Below are positions 1 to 8,397 of a stretch of DNA of 64,000 bases, piece by piece; within the stretch, counting starts at the first letter, position 1; every line of letters starts with the position of its first letter. Both the position numbers and the translations under genes were made by a program. Source of the stretch: an uncultured Clostridia bacterium (GTDB lineage: Bacteria; Bacillota; Clostridia; Oscillospirales; Acutalibacteraceae); assembly GCA_937907605.1 (NCBI GenBank), contig CALCYI010000048.1, forward strand, positions 1-64,000. The letters are read 5' to 3'. A model generated the notes under the pieces. The model had not been told where the DNA came from, did no database searches, and saw only the letters and a list, made by a program, of their open reading frames with translations.

Positions 1-3
1 AAA

Positions 4-30
4 GAAAAAGCCCCACGCTTTTTTGTGAGG
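4..30 (-). terminator. Intrinsic terminator after the first minus-strand gene
   Basis: On the minus strand a 6-bp stem (25-30 with 11-16) closes a short A-rich loop and is followed by a U-rich run toward position 1. It lies about 55 bases past the stop of the 84-1931 gene. Confidence 0.6.
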
Positions 31-83
31 TTCTTTCTTAACTTAATGACATTGCTCAGCTGAGTCCTTTTAGTTATTTTATC

Positions 84-1931
84 TTATTTTCTTGTTACGG
101 ATTTTGCCGCTACGAAGTCGCCGTCGGCGTTTTCAAAGGTGATTTCAACCTTATCGCCCGCTTTCATAAGCAGTACGTCCATACAGTCGGTAACCTTGAT
201 ATAATAATACTTTCCGTTAACCCGGAGATAGTATACGGTATTTCCGTCGTTAACCGAGGTCTTGATGTCGGTAATTTCGCCCTCAACCGTTTGAACCTCT
301 GCTGATTGCTGCTCTCCGTTTTCGTCGTCAACAACTGACGTGCCTTCGGCGTTTTCGTCCACGGTGTAGTCCTCAGCGTCGGCGTTATTATCAACCTTGC
401 CCTTGTCCTTAAGCGCGTCGATATAGTTCCTTACCGCCGCGTTGAGCGCCTTAGCGTCGCTCTTTTCAACGTCAAGCAGTCCCGTGCCTACAATTGTCTT
501 ATCGTCAAGGTTTACGAGCGCGTAGCCCTTAACCGTGTAGCTGTCGCCGTAAAGGGACATAAAGTAGGTCGGCTGATTTTCAATGTCAAGCAGAATCGGG
601 AATATCGCGTTGTAGCCGTAGTTCTGTACCGCGTCGGTAGCGGACTTGATAGCCGAAAGCTCGGTAGCGCCACCGTTTTTATAATACCTCGTCTCCTTCG
701 TTCTCTGGTTGCAGAGGATAAAGCCGAAGTTTGAGGTATCGCTCTCCGCCGAGGTAACGCCAGTATATACCCATACGTCGTCGTCAAGCGCAATGTTACC
801 GCTTCCGTCGGAAACAACGCTTACGTCCTTCTGGAAGAATATGGAATTCCAGAAGCCGTTTGCAAGCTTGCCGTGATAGTTGTACTGCTGAAGCACGAGG
901 CTCTCGCTGTATACAACGTCAATCCACTGAAGGCTCTTATCCTCGCGCACGGTCTCAATATCGTGGTACTTGCTTTCGCCATTAAGCGCGTCGGTAATAA
1001 TAGCGCCCTTGACGTCAGTACCGCCGAAAAGTCCTATCGTCTTGTCAAGCACGGGAGTAATCCAGTACGGGTGCCCCTCGTCGTCGATTTCAAAATTCGG
1101 AACGTCAAGAATTGCCGTAGGATACTGGAAGCGGAGATGACGGAGGAGCTTTTCGTTAAAGAGCTCGCTCGGCGAATACTTAATACCCTCGCCGAATTTT
1201 TCAACGCAGTTTACAACCTGAACCTTCTGGCTTACAAGGTCTATAAGCATATACGCGGGAAGTCCGTTTTTAGTGTTGCTAAGCCAGCGGAAAACATCGG
1301 CATAATTGAGGTAAGCAACCCTGACGGGTGCGCCCTTGTAGTTAATCTGGGTTGAAGCGTCGGATACTACGTACTGGCTCTTGTATTCGTCAAGCTGACC
1401 AAGCTGCTGGTCGGCGAGTACCTTAGCCGTCCTTGCGTCAAGCCTCGGCACGCTGTCGTAGCTGATATCAACGAAATCCTCTGTGAAATTGCTGTTTTCA
1501 ACGGTCATGAGCTTGCTGTAGGTCTTTGCCCTGAAAAGCGTAGCGCCCGTAAGATAGCCTATAAGCATTACAAGCACGATAACCGCAATAATGATAATCG
1601 GAACTATCGACTTCCTCTTAACATATTCCTTGCGCTCAATCTTTTTCCTCGCGCCGATAAGCAACGAGAAAATACCTACGAACATAGCAATTACCGCAAT
1701 AATAAAGCCGTATATATCAACCGTCTTGAAATTAAACGCGGGGTAAATCGCATAGTAAAGCACGCCCGCAGCAATTACGGTAAGCACCGCGGTAAGCACG
1801 AGCTTAAGCACTACTCGGGGAGGCGTTGCAACCGCCTCAACCGCTTCGCCCTTAGGCCATTTAATCTTAGCCTTGAAGCTTTCTATAACCTCGTCGGCAT
1901 CATAATCCATATTAGGAATTTTATCACTCAT
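84..1931 (-). CDS. Large membrane protein of unknown function, three TM segments plus big extracytoplasmic domain
   Basis: The reading frame is open to 2120, but the first ATG with a good ribosome binding site (GGGAG, 9 bases upstream) is at 1931, giving 615 residues; the extra upstream residues would run across the terminator of the preceding gene. Hydrophobic segments sit at about residues 38-64, 72-95 and 108-132. A long extracytoplasmic region follows (about 135-535), then an acidic low-complexity linker and a C-terminal segment (about 555-615) rich in beta-type sequence that could be an OB-like domain. I do not recognise the family and assign no function. It follows the lipoprotein gene on the same strand, but a strong terminator lies between them, so it is probably expressed separately. 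Confidence 0.75.
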   Translation of the reverse strand: MSDKIPNMDYDADEVIESFKAKIKWPKGEAVEAVATPPRVVLKLVLTAVLTVIAAGVLYYAIYPAFNFKTVDIYGFIIAVIAMFVGIFSLLIGARKKIERKEYVKRKSIVPIIIIAVIVLVMLIGYLTGATLFRAKTYSKLMTVENSNFTEDFVDISYDSVPRLDARTAKVLADQQLGQLDEYKSQYVVSDASTQINYKGAPVRVAYLNYADVFRWLSNTKNGLPAYMLIDLVSQKVQVVNCVEKFGEGIKYSPSELFNEKLLRHLRFQYPTAILDVPNFEIDDEGHPYWITPVLDKTIGLFGGTDVKGAIITDALNGESKYHDIETVREDKSLQWIDVVYSESLVLQQYNYHGKLANGFWNSIFFQKDVSVVSDGSGNIALDDDVWVYTGVTSAESDTSNFGFILCNQRTKETRYYKNGGATELSAIKSATDAVQNYGYNAIFPILLDIENQPTYFMSLYGDSYTVKGYALVNLDDKTIVGTGLLDVEKSDAKALNAAVRNYIDALKDKGKVDNNADAEDYTVDENAEGTSVVDDENGEQQSAEVQTVEGEITDIKTSVNDGNTVYYLRVNGKYYYIKVTDCMDVLLMKAGDKVEITFENADGDFVAAKSVTRK

Positions 1932-1962
1932 AATATTACTCCCATCTAATGAAGATGTATTA

Positions 1963-1991
1963 ATTATACTATATAAGAGTATAAAATACAA
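1963..1991 (-). promoter_or_regulatory. Probable sigma-A promoter for the 84-1931 gene
   Basis: Minus strand TATAAT at 1963-1968, 17-base spacer, and TTGTAT (4 of 6 to consensus) at 1986-1991. The -10 is 31 bases upstream of the ATG. Confidence 0.45.
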
Positions 1992-2033
1992 TATTAAAAT
2001 TGCCGTGTGTAGCACCCGCAATTCCGAATTAAA

Positions 2034-2060
2034 AAAGGCGGTCACACAACGACCGCCTTT
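2034..2060 (-). terminator. Intrinsic terminator after the lipoprotein gene
   Basis: Ten-base perfect inverted repeat (2034-2043 with 2051-2060) with a 7-base loop and a run of Ts on the minus strand, just past the lipoprotein stop. Confidence 0.85.
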
Positions 2061-2071
2061 AATTATTTGTT

Positions 2072-3052
2072 TTACGCCGGTGTAATACCCTTCTGCTCCT
2101 TCATATACTCTGCTGAGCACGGGAACTTCTGCCAGTACTTGATGGTAAGGCTTGCGCTCTTATCTCTGATAACGGTAATGTTAGCATGAGTAACGTCAAC
2201 GTATGCCATTTCTGTATACTCAGCCTCAACGATTTCCTTGGTTGAGGTGTTAATCTTAACAACCGCAGTACCGCCCTTATAGGTAACCTTGATATTATCC
2301 TTGTAGTCGCCCTGTGCAAAGGATACAACGCTGATTGAAGCAACGGTTGAGCCGATGTCGCCGAGGGTTGAGAATACGTGACCCTGTGCGTCCTTGCCGG
2401 GAACTGACATCTCGGTAAGCTTGGGCTGCATTGTGATTGTGATAGTTCCGTCACCGTTGTCAACAACAGTAGCTGCAAGAAGGTCGTCGCCGGTGATATA
2501 GGATACGCGGAAGTCCTGTCCCTCGTCGTCCTTGTCAAGCTCGGGGTTTCTGTTCTTTGCGGGAGGAAGGCCGTTAACCTGCTTTGAGAAGAGACCGCCC
2601 ATAATGCCGGGAACGAGGTTGCTTATGGTCTTGTTTTCCTTGCCGTCAACAAGAATCTTTTCAACAGTAAGGTCATCTTCGCCAAGGAGCTTATAGAAGG
2701 TCTCCGTGCCGCCGTCAGCGTTCTTGTACTGAGCAGTAAGAGTCTTTGTGTAGTCATAAGCTTCCTTATAGTAAGCCGCCACGTCGTTAAGGTCCTTGAA
2801 CTCAATTCCGCCGTATGTACCCGGAGTTAATTCGCCGCCGATAACGTTCTCGTCGGCTGTAGCAGTTTCGCCGCCCTCAGTGCCTTCAGCACCTGCTTCG
2901 GCTCCGCCGTCCTTCCAGGTTCCTGCTTTAACCTCGTTAATGCCCTGGATAGTCTTATTAGTAACATAGTTGATTTTAGCACAGCCTGCAAAGGAAGCAA
3001 CAAACGCTGCAACAAGAGCTAAGCATAAAACCGATTTCAATACTCTCTTCAT
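2072..3052 (-). CDS. Secreted lipoprotein of unknown function
   Basis: The start at 3052 has an AAGGGG site; the in-frame extension to 3106 lacks one and would bury the signal peptide. The 326-residue product begins with a basic n-region and a hydrophobic core, then a lipobox-like ASFAGC with the lipidated Cys at residue 24, so it should be anchored to the outer face of the membrane. A Gly/Glu/Ala-rich linker (about 45-75) follows, then a roughly 250-residue domain I do not recognise that ends in an amphipathic beta-rich part. No transporter partner lies next to it, so a substrate-binding role cannot be inferred. Function unknown. Confidence 0.75.
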   Translation of the reverse strand: MKRVLKSVLCLALVAAFVASFAGCAKINYVTNKTIQGINEVKAGTWKDGGAEAGAEGTEGGETATADENVIGGELTPGTYGGIEFKDLNDVAAYYKEAYDYTKTLTAQYKNADGGTETFYKLLGEDDLTVEKILVDGKENKTISNLVPGIMGGLFSKQVNGLPPAKNRNPELDKDDEGQDFRVSYITGDDLLAATVVDNGDGTITITMQPKLTEMSVPGKDAQGHVFSTLGDIGSTVASISVVSFAQGDYKDNIKVTYKGGTAVVKINTSTKEIVEAEYTEMAYVDVTHANITVIRDKSASLTIKYWQKFPCSAEYMKEQKGITPA

Positions 3053-3197
3053 AAAATGGGATTCCCCTTTCAAAATAATATGTATTCCTAAAGAATTAGA
3101 AAACATTACATATTAAATTTATATTAATTTACTTTAAAAGTCAATAGATAAATGTAAATTATTTATAAATGATTGGGGCTATCGCTTGATTTTTCGG

Positions 3198-3240
3198 TTG
3201 TGAAATTGTATCAATTATGATATAATTATACAAATGATAC
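3198..3240 (+). promoter_or_regulatory. Promoter with overlapping imperfect palindromes
   Basis: TTGTGA (3198-3203), 17-base spacer, TATAAT (3221-3226). The sequence from 3205 to 3233 is a near-palindrome (TTGTAT arm against ATACAA arm), and GTATCA at 3208-3213 is repeated inverted as TGATAC at 3235-3240. The layout suits repressor binding over the -10. Confidence 0.55.
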
Positions 3241-3256
3241 CAAGGAGGCTTATCAT

Positions 3257-3991
3257 ATGAGATGTAAGAACTGCGGAAGCGAGAATAACGATAACTTATA
3301 TATCTGCCAGAACTGCGGCTCTCCGCTTTACGACGAGGACGCTCCCGTTACCGAGGACGACGGCGCAACAAAGATGTTCACGCCTCCCGTTGTAGGAAAC
3401 GGCTATGACGAGGCTCAGCATATCCCGTCGGGCAATACGCCGACTCCCGAGGAGGACGAGGAGAAGAACAAAAAGCAGCTTATTATCATAATAGTCCTTG
3501 CGGTTATATTAGTCGCTATTATCGCGGCTATTGCGGGCACCGCTATACATAACAGAAAGGTAAACGACCCCTCCACCTCAGCAGTATCCGTTAGCGACGA
3601 GAGCACAAGCGTAACGACGACCGAAAAGGTTGAGGAGAGTACTACCGAAACCACAACGGAAAAGGAAACCACCACGACTACGACTACCACAACCGAGGCG
3701 GCTAAGAAGCAGTACACCATTTCAGTCGGCACTAACGACAGCGGCTGGGCTGAGGGCGGCGGAACCTTCTATGAGGGCGACTCCGTAACCGTATACTGCG
3801 GTGCCGACGACGGCTATACCTTCATGGGCTGGTACAAGGACGGCAGCAAGGTTTCAAACAGCACTAAGTACACCTTCAAGGCTAACGGCGACGTTTATCT
3901 TGAGGCTCGCTTTGAGGCTGAGGAAGCACCCTCGGAGGATACCTCCGAAGGCGACGGAATCGAAGTTATTGACGGCGGGGATATAGGATAA
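3257..3991 (+). CDS. Zinc-ribbon membrane protein with Thr-rich stalk and InlB-type repeat domain
   Basis: An AAGGAGG site lies about 9 bases before the ATG. The N-terminus is a four-cysteine zinc ribbon (C3, C6, C17, C20) facing the cytoplasm. An acidic linker and one TM helix (about residues 75-97) follow, then a Thr/Ser/Glu-rich stalk (about 105-148) with a run of threonines. The C-terminal domain (about 150-220) has the YTFMGWYKDG-type motif of InlB B-repeat/bacterial repeat folds. The layout of internal zinc ribbon, single helix and external beta domain is common among uncharacterised Clostridia surface proteins and could couple an outside signal to the inside. Its last base overlaps the start of the next gene (TAATG), so the two are probably cotranslated. 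Exact role unknown. Confidence 0.8.
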   Translation: MRCKNCGSENNDNLYICQNCGSPLYDEDAPVTEDDGATKMFTPPVVGNGYDEAQHIPSGNTPTPEEDEEKNKKQLIIIIVLAVILVAIIAAIAGTAIHNRKVNDPSTSAVSVSDESTSVTTTEKVEESTTETTTEKETTTTTTTTTEAAKKQYTISVGTNDSGWAEGGGTFYEGDSVTVYCGADDGYTFMGWYKDGSKVSNSTKYTFKANGDVYLEARFEAEEAPSEDTSEGDGIEVIDGGDIG

Positions 3992-4455
3992 TGCCGGATA
4001 TTACCAGAGCCGAGAGGGCGAAAGAGAACTTTTTAAACGGATATAACTGCGCCCAGGCGGTTGCCGTCACCTTTGCCGATTTAATCGGAATGGACGAAAA
4101 AACGGCGGCAAGGCTTACCTCGGGCTTCGGCGGAGGAGTCGGGAGAATGAGGGAGGTCTGCGGCAGCGTTTCGGGCATGGCGTTCATTATGAGCGCGCTT
4201 TACGGCTACGACGACCCGAAGGAGTGCGAGGGCAAAGCCGAGCTCTATTCCGAAATTCAAAAGCTCGCTGAGGAATTCAGGTGTGAGAACGGCTCTGTAG
4301 TATGCCGTGAGCTTTTGGGACTTTCGCCGATGAGCGCACCCTCCCCCGTTCCCGAGGAGAGAACGAAGCAGTATTATAAAAAGCGCCCCTGCACCGAGCT
4401 GGTCGAAATGAGCGCTTCAATCCTTGAAAAATACATAAATGAAAGGCAGTCATAA
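3991..4455 (+). CDS. C_GCAxxG_C_C family (putative redox-active cysteine) protein
   Basis: The 154-residue protein carries the family's spaced cysteines: an N-terminal YNCAQAV motif, a glycine-rich FGGGVGRM stretch followed by VCGS, then CE and VVC further on. The family is widespread in anaerobes and is thought to be a redox or metal protein of unknown substrate; it often travels with oxidoreductases or transporters, which are absent here. The gene overlaps the zinc-ribbon gene by one base. Its stop codon lies inside the loop region of the terminator hairpin. Confidence 0.8.
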   Translation: MPDITRAERAKENFLNGYNCAQAVAVTFADLIGMDEKTAARLTSGFGGGVGRMREVCGSVSGMAFIMSALYGYDDPKECEGKAELYSEIQKLAEEFRCENGSVVCRELLGLSPMSAPSPVPEERTKQYYKKRPCTELVEMSASILEKYINERQS

Positions 4456-4470
4456 CGACTGCCTTCTTTT
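4443..4470. terminator. Bidirectional terminator between convergent genes
   Basis: Nine-base perfect inverted repeat (4443-4451 with 4557-4465 in family style, i.e. arms AAGGCAGTC and GACTGCCTT at 4443-4451 and 4457-4465) with loop ATAAC and T runs on both sides. It serves the plus gene ending at 4455 and serA ending at 4470. Confidence 0.8.
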
Positions 4471-5630
4471 TATTTTATTACTCTTACTCTTATTACGCCG
4501 TCAATCTTTTCAATATCGGATACTACCGCGTGTGATACATCGCTGTCGCAGTCAATAATTGAATATGCGATAGCGCCCCTGTTCTTATCGTCGAAGGAGG
4601 CGATATTAATGCCATCCTTTGCAATCGTGTCCGTAATGGTAGAAATCATATTCGGCTGATTTTTATGAATAACGGTAATTCTAACCGAGCCTGACTTTTC
4701 GCTTCTTACGTTGGGCATATTAACCGAGTTTTTGATATTGCCGTTTTCAAGGTAATCAATAAGCTCGTTAGCGCCCATAACCGCGCAGTTTTCCTCGCTC
4801 TCGGGCGTTGAAGCGCCGAGGTGGGGTATCGCGATAACTCCGTCGACGCCGATAAGCTCAGCGTCCGGGAAGTCGGTAACGTACGCCGCCATTCTTCCGT
4901 CCTCAAGCGCGTCGATAATGTCGCCGCTGTCCGTGAGCGCTCCGCGCGCGAAATTCATAATGCGCACGGTGTTTTTCATCGTGTCAATCGTTTCCTTGTT
5001 GATAAGGTGCTTCGTGTCGTCGGTAAGCGGAACGTGGAGCGTAAGATAATCGGCAACGGGGAAAATCTCGTCAAGATTGTTGTTGAGCGTTATGCCGTTT
5101 TTAAGCTGAACGTCCTCGGGAAGATACGGGTCGTAGCCTATGACCTTCATCCCGAGGTCAACAGCCGCCTCGGCAACGAGCCTGCCGATTGCGCCGAGAC
5201 CGATTACGCCGAGGGTCTTGCCCTTGATTTCGGGACCTGCAAAGGCGCTCTTGCCCTTTTCAACGGTCTTGCCTACATTGTCGCCCTCGTCCTTTATGGT
5301 CTTGCACCAGTCGATAGCCTTTGTTACCTTCCTTGAGGAGAGGAGGAGCCCAAGGATAACAAGCTCCTTAACCGCGTTTGCGTTAGCGCCGGGAGTGTTG
5401 AATACCACTATGCCCTGCTGAGCGCACTTTTCAACGGGGATATTGTTGGTACCCGCGCCCGCTCTTGCAATTGCAAGGAGGGATTTCGGCATTTCCATAT
5501 CGTGCATTGACGCGCTTCTAACCATAATTGCATCGGGGTTTTCAATCTCGTCGCCGCAGTTATATTTGCTTTTGTCAAATCTCTTCATTCCTACGGAAGA
5601 GATTTTATTTAATGTCTTAATATTATACAT
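4470..5630 (-). CDS. serA: D-3-phosphoglycerate dehydrogenase (ACT-domain form)
   Basis: Catalyses the first step of serine synthesis, NAD-dependent oxidation of 3-phosphoglycerate. The start at 5630 (ATG) has AAGGTG at good distance; an upstream in-frame GTG at 5639 sits on the ribosome binding site itself. The 386 residues match the short clostridial SerA form: substrate-binding halves around a Rossmann fold with GLGAIGR, an FARG motif carrying the catalytic Arg, and an IPHLGAST segment with the catalytic His. An ACT-type domain occupies the last 70 residues or so and would be the site of serine feedback. It is the second gene after serC on the same strand, 41 bases apart. Confidence 0.95.
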   Translation of the reverse strand: MYNIKTLNKISSVGMKRFDKSKYNCGDEIENPDAIMVRSASMHDMEMPKSLLAIARAGAGTNNIPVEKCAQQGIVVFNTPGANANAVKELVILGLLLSSRKVTKAIDWCKTIKDEGDNVGKTVEKGKSAFAGPEIKGKTLGVIGLGAIGRLVAEAAVDLGMKVIGYDPYLPEDVQLKNGITLNNNLDEIFPVADYLTLHVPLTDDTKHLINKETIDTMKNTVRIMNFARGALTDSGDIIDALEDGRMAAYVTDFPDAELIGVDGVIAIPHLGASTPESEENCAVMGANELIDYLENGNIKNSVNMPNVRSEKSGSVRITVIHKNQPNMISTITDTIAKDGINIASFDDKNRGAIAYSIIDCDSDVSHAVVSDIEKIDGVIRVRVIK

Positions 5631-5639
5631 ATATTTCAC

Positions 5640-5670
5640 CTTAAACCTTAAAACTTAAACCTTAAACCTA
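5640..5670 (-). repeat. Heptamer-type spacer repeat inside the ser operon
   Basis: On the coding strand this 31-base spacer consists of AGGTTTAAG-like units running straight into the serA ribosome binding site. A copy with a single mismatch, in the same sense relative to transcription, lies at 58478-58508 between the nfeD and SPFH genes. Confidence 0.7.
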
Positions 5671-5671
5671 A

Positions 5672-6757
5672 TCAGGAATTAGCCTCCTCAAATGCTTTCA
5701 TAAACGCCACGAGCTTCTCAACGCCCTCAATCGGCATAGCGTTGTAGATGGAAGCCCTCATACCGCCGACGGTTCTGTGTCCTTTGAGGTTTACGAAGCC
5801 CGCCTCGGTAGCCTCCTTAATGAACTTCGCGTTGAGCTCGTCGCTGTCGGTAACGAACGGAACGTTCATAAGGCTTCTGTCCTCGGGAACTACTGTTCCG
5901 CGGAACATCTTTGAGGAGTCGAGGAAATCGTAGAGGATTTTCGCCTTCTTAACGTTGTGTGCCTTCATCGCTTCAAGCGAGCCGAACTCCTCCTTAATCC
6001 AGTCAAGCACAAGCTTACATATATAAATCGTCCAGCACGGAGGGGTGTTATAAAGAGAATCCGCGTCAGCCTGAATCTTATAGTTCATCATAACAGGGGT
6101 GATATCCCTTGCGTTGCCGAGTAAATCCTCGCGGATAATCGCAACAACGAGTCCCGCGGGAGCAACGTTCTTCTGCGCGCCGAAGTAAACGACGCCGAAT
6201 TTGCTTATGTCAAGAGGCTCGGAGAGTGCGCAGGAGCTTACGTCAGCAATCAGAACCTTGTCGCCCACGGGAGGCAGCTCCTTATATACCGTGCCGTAAA
6301 TCGTATTGTTCATACAGATATATACGTAGTCCGCGTCGTCCCTGAAATCCTCGGGCTTCGTCTTTGGGATATAGCTGAAGGTCTTGTCAGCCGAGGAGGC
6401 AACCGCCTTTGCGTCGCCGTATTTCTGAGCCTCCTGGAACGCCTTCTTTGCCCACTGACCCGTAATAATGTAGTCTGCCTTGCCGCTGCCGTTCATAAAG
6501 TTGAGCGGAATTGCGGAGAACTGAGCGGAAGCGCCGCCCTGAAGGAAGAGCACCTTATAATTATCGGGAACCTGATAAAGCTCGCGCATAAGCGCCTCAG
6601 CCTCTTTGATAATATCGTCAAACCACTTTGAGCGGTGGCTCATCTCCATAACGGACTGTCCGCTGCCGTGGTAATCCATAATCTCTTTTCCTGCGATTTC
6701 AAGCACCTTTTCGGGAAGGGTTGAGGGACCTGCCGAGAAATTGTAAACTCTTGCCAT
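5672..6757 (-). CDS. serC: Phosphoserine aminotransferase
   Basis: A PLP enzyme that converts 3-phosphohydroxypyruvate to phosphoserine using glutamate. Start ATG at 6757 with an AGAGGT site gives 361 residues, the usual length, beginning RVYNFSAGPSTLP as SerC proteins do. The PLP-binding lysine lies in FGAQKNVAPAG, and the C-terminal VGGMRASIYNAMP motif is intact. First gene of a serC-serA operon under a consensus promoter. No serB phosphatase is visible in the window. Confidence 0.96.
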   Translation of the reverse strand: MARVYNFSAGPSTLPEKVLEIAGKEIMDYHGSGQSVMEMSHRSKWFDDIIKEAEALMRELYQVPDNYKVLFLQGGASAQFSAIPLNFMNGSGKADYIITGQWAKKAFQEAQKYGDAKAVASSADKTFSYIPKTKPEDFRDDADYVYICMNNTIYGTVYKELPPVGDKVLIADVSSCALSEPLDISKFGVVYFGAQKNVAPAGLVVAIIREDLLGNARDITPVMMNYKIQADADSLYNTPPCWTIYICKLVLDWIKEEFGSLEAMKAHNVKKAKILYDFLDSSKMFRGTVVPEDRSLMNVPFVTDSDELNAKFIKEATEAGFVNLKGHRTVGGMRASIYNAMPIEGVEKLVAFMKAFEEANS

Positions 6758-6807
6758 AATATTTACCTCTTTCAATAAGTATACTGATTATTAAATCATT
6801 ACTACCT

Positions 6808-6835
6808 ATTATAGAGATATTAACTTTTTTGTCAA
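6808..6835 (-). promoter_or_regulatory. Consensus sigma-A promoter for serC-serA
   Basis: Minus strand TTGACA (6830-6835) and TATAAT (6808-6813), both perfect matches, with a 16-base spacer, about 50 bases before the serC start. The rest of the 6836-6953 gap shows no convincing gene or structure. Confidence 0.8.
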
Positions 6836-6953
6836 TGTTTTTAAAAATCTTTGTACACTATGACGACAGATTGATAATATTTTAACAAGTTCATGTGCGA
6901 TAGTATCAATCTCATAACAAAAACGCCGTAACTTTCGCTAAATGCGTATTGTG

Positions 6954-7403
6954 TTATAATGTCTTCAGCAATTTCACAAAATTTCCCTGTTCGTCCCTGC
7001 CTTTGCAGATTACTACATTAAACCCGCTTTTTTCATACAATCTGAGCGCAGGATGATTATCGGTATCAACTCCTATAGCAGCTTCGCTATAGCCGAGTTC
7101 TTTAGCCTTGTCAGTAATAAATTCAACTAACTTTCTGCCTATGCCTCTCTTTCGATATTCCTGCTTTACAACGAGATGTGAAACATAAATGCGCTGATTA
7201 GGTATAGTATAATCCGTATCGTTCATTTCTTTTACAAGCGAAATTTCAGCGACGAATTTATCGCCATCTTTGCAGATATATGTAATACGGTTACCGTTTA
7301 AAAGCTCGTTGTAGAATTTGTCCGCAAGCTCCTTTTGCTTTTCCATATCCCATATGTTGCTGCATTTATTAAAATCTTCAATTTCTAACAGCTTGATATT
7401 CAT
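6954..7403 (-). CDS. GNAT family N-acetyltransferase
   Basis: The 149-residue single GNAT domain has the acetyl-CoA binding loop in motif A (QEYRKRGIGRKL, about residues 97-108) and a LYEKSGF motif B end. Substrate cannot be read from sequence; such proteins acetylate small amines, antibiotics or protein N-termini. It is the last gene of an AT-rich accessory cluster of three acetyltransferase genes and a kinase whose base and codon use is clearly more A/T-rich than the serine and argS operons on either side, suggesting transfer. Two bases separate it from the upstream gene. Confidence 0.85.
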   Translation of the reverse strand: MNIKLLEIEDFNKCSNIWDMEKQKELADKFYNELLNGNRITYICKDGDKFVAEISLVKEMNDTDYTIPNQRIYVSHLVVKQEYRKRGIGRKLVEFITDKAKELGYSEAAIGVDTDNHPALRLYEKSGFNVVICKGRDEQGNFVKLLKTL

Positions 7404-7405
7404 AA

Positions 7406-8386
7406 TTATTCCTCAATTTCCATCGTGTAGAACTTTGCCTTGAAGGTTTCGCTGCCGTCAAATTTTGTAATTGTACCGTCGTGATGATAAGTTAGCCCCA
7501 GCTTTTCCATGACCTTACCGGAGCGCGGATTATCAACAGCGTGTTCGGAACAAATTCTATTTACGCCAAGTTCTTTATGAGCAAAGTCTACGATTGCCTT
7601 CATCGCCTCTGTGCAATAACCTTTATGCCAATAATCATAATGGAGATTATATCCAATTCCCCAATAACCTTCCATTTCATTATTAGGTCCAATACCGCCG
7701 GAGCCAATCAACTTGTTTCCGTCTTTCAGAACAAATGCCCAGTTCCATTCCTTTTCATCGGCAAATGTTCCCTTAATAAAATCAATTGTCTGTTGAATAT
7801 CCTTCGCACAGGGATAGGACATATATTTTGCAACACAGGGATCGCTGTTCCACTCAAACATTGCTTCTGCATCACTGAGTTTAATCGGTCTTAGTATTAA
7901 GCGTTCAGTTTCAATAACGGGTTCTTTATGTACTTGTTTCTTACCGCTAAAATCAATTTCATAATAAGCGTGTGTTCCTTCTATGCTTTTTAATATAAAT
8001 CCCAATCGATTATAAAGTTTTCTCGCCGGATTTTTAACATAGGTTTTAACGATGATTTTCTTATTTTCTGCTTTTGCTGTTTTGATATATTCTTCTATGA
8101 TAGAAGTTGCAATTCCTTTTTTCTGATAATCGGGATGTATCATTATTAATCCTACAACATAAACACCGTTATTCTCATAAAAAGCGGTAACGCCAATGTC
8201 TTTATCATCAGAAATTATAATTCTCATATTTTCAGCCAATCGAGATAATTCATTGAGTGTTTTTTGCCGCTGAACTTCTTTGTCCCAACCATATATTTTT
8301 TCAACATACCATTTAAGGCATAACTCTTTTAAGTTTAATATAAACTCAACATCATTATTTGTGCAATCCCTAAAAGTGTAATTCAT
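7406..8386 (-). CDS. Two-domain GNAT fusion protein (GNAT + RimJ/RimL-type)
   Basis: The 326-residue protein joins two complete acetyltransferase domains. Residues about 1-150 form a typical GNAT domain with HPDYQKKGIATSI as the CoA loop and KLYNRLGF after it. Residues about 155-326 form a RimJ/RimL-type domain, starting ETERLILRPI and ending with the GIGYNLHYDYWHKGYCTEA and VMEKLGL motifs. Both CoA sites look intact. The protein may act on two substrates or be a fused pair of formerly separate resistance-type enzymes. It lies between a P-loop kinase gene and a single-domain GNAT gene in one operon. Confidence 0.85.
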   Translation of the reverse strand: MNYTFRDCTNNDVEFILNLKELCLKWYVEKIYGWDKEVQRQKTLNELSRLAENMRIIISDDKDIGVTAFYENNGVYVVGLIMIHPDYQKKGIATSIIEEYIKTAKAENKKIIVKTYVKNPARKLYNRLGFILKSIEGTHAYYEIDFSGKKQVHKEPVIETERLILRPIKLSDAEAMFEWNSDPCVAKYMSYPCAKDIQQTIDFIKGTFADEKEWNWAFVLKDGNKLIGSGGIGPNNEMEGYWGIGYNLHYDYWHKGYCTEAMKAIVDFAHKELGVNRICSEHAVDNPRSGKVMEKLGLTYHHDGTITKFDGSETFKAKFYTMEIEE

Positions 8387-8397
8387 TATATCACTTC

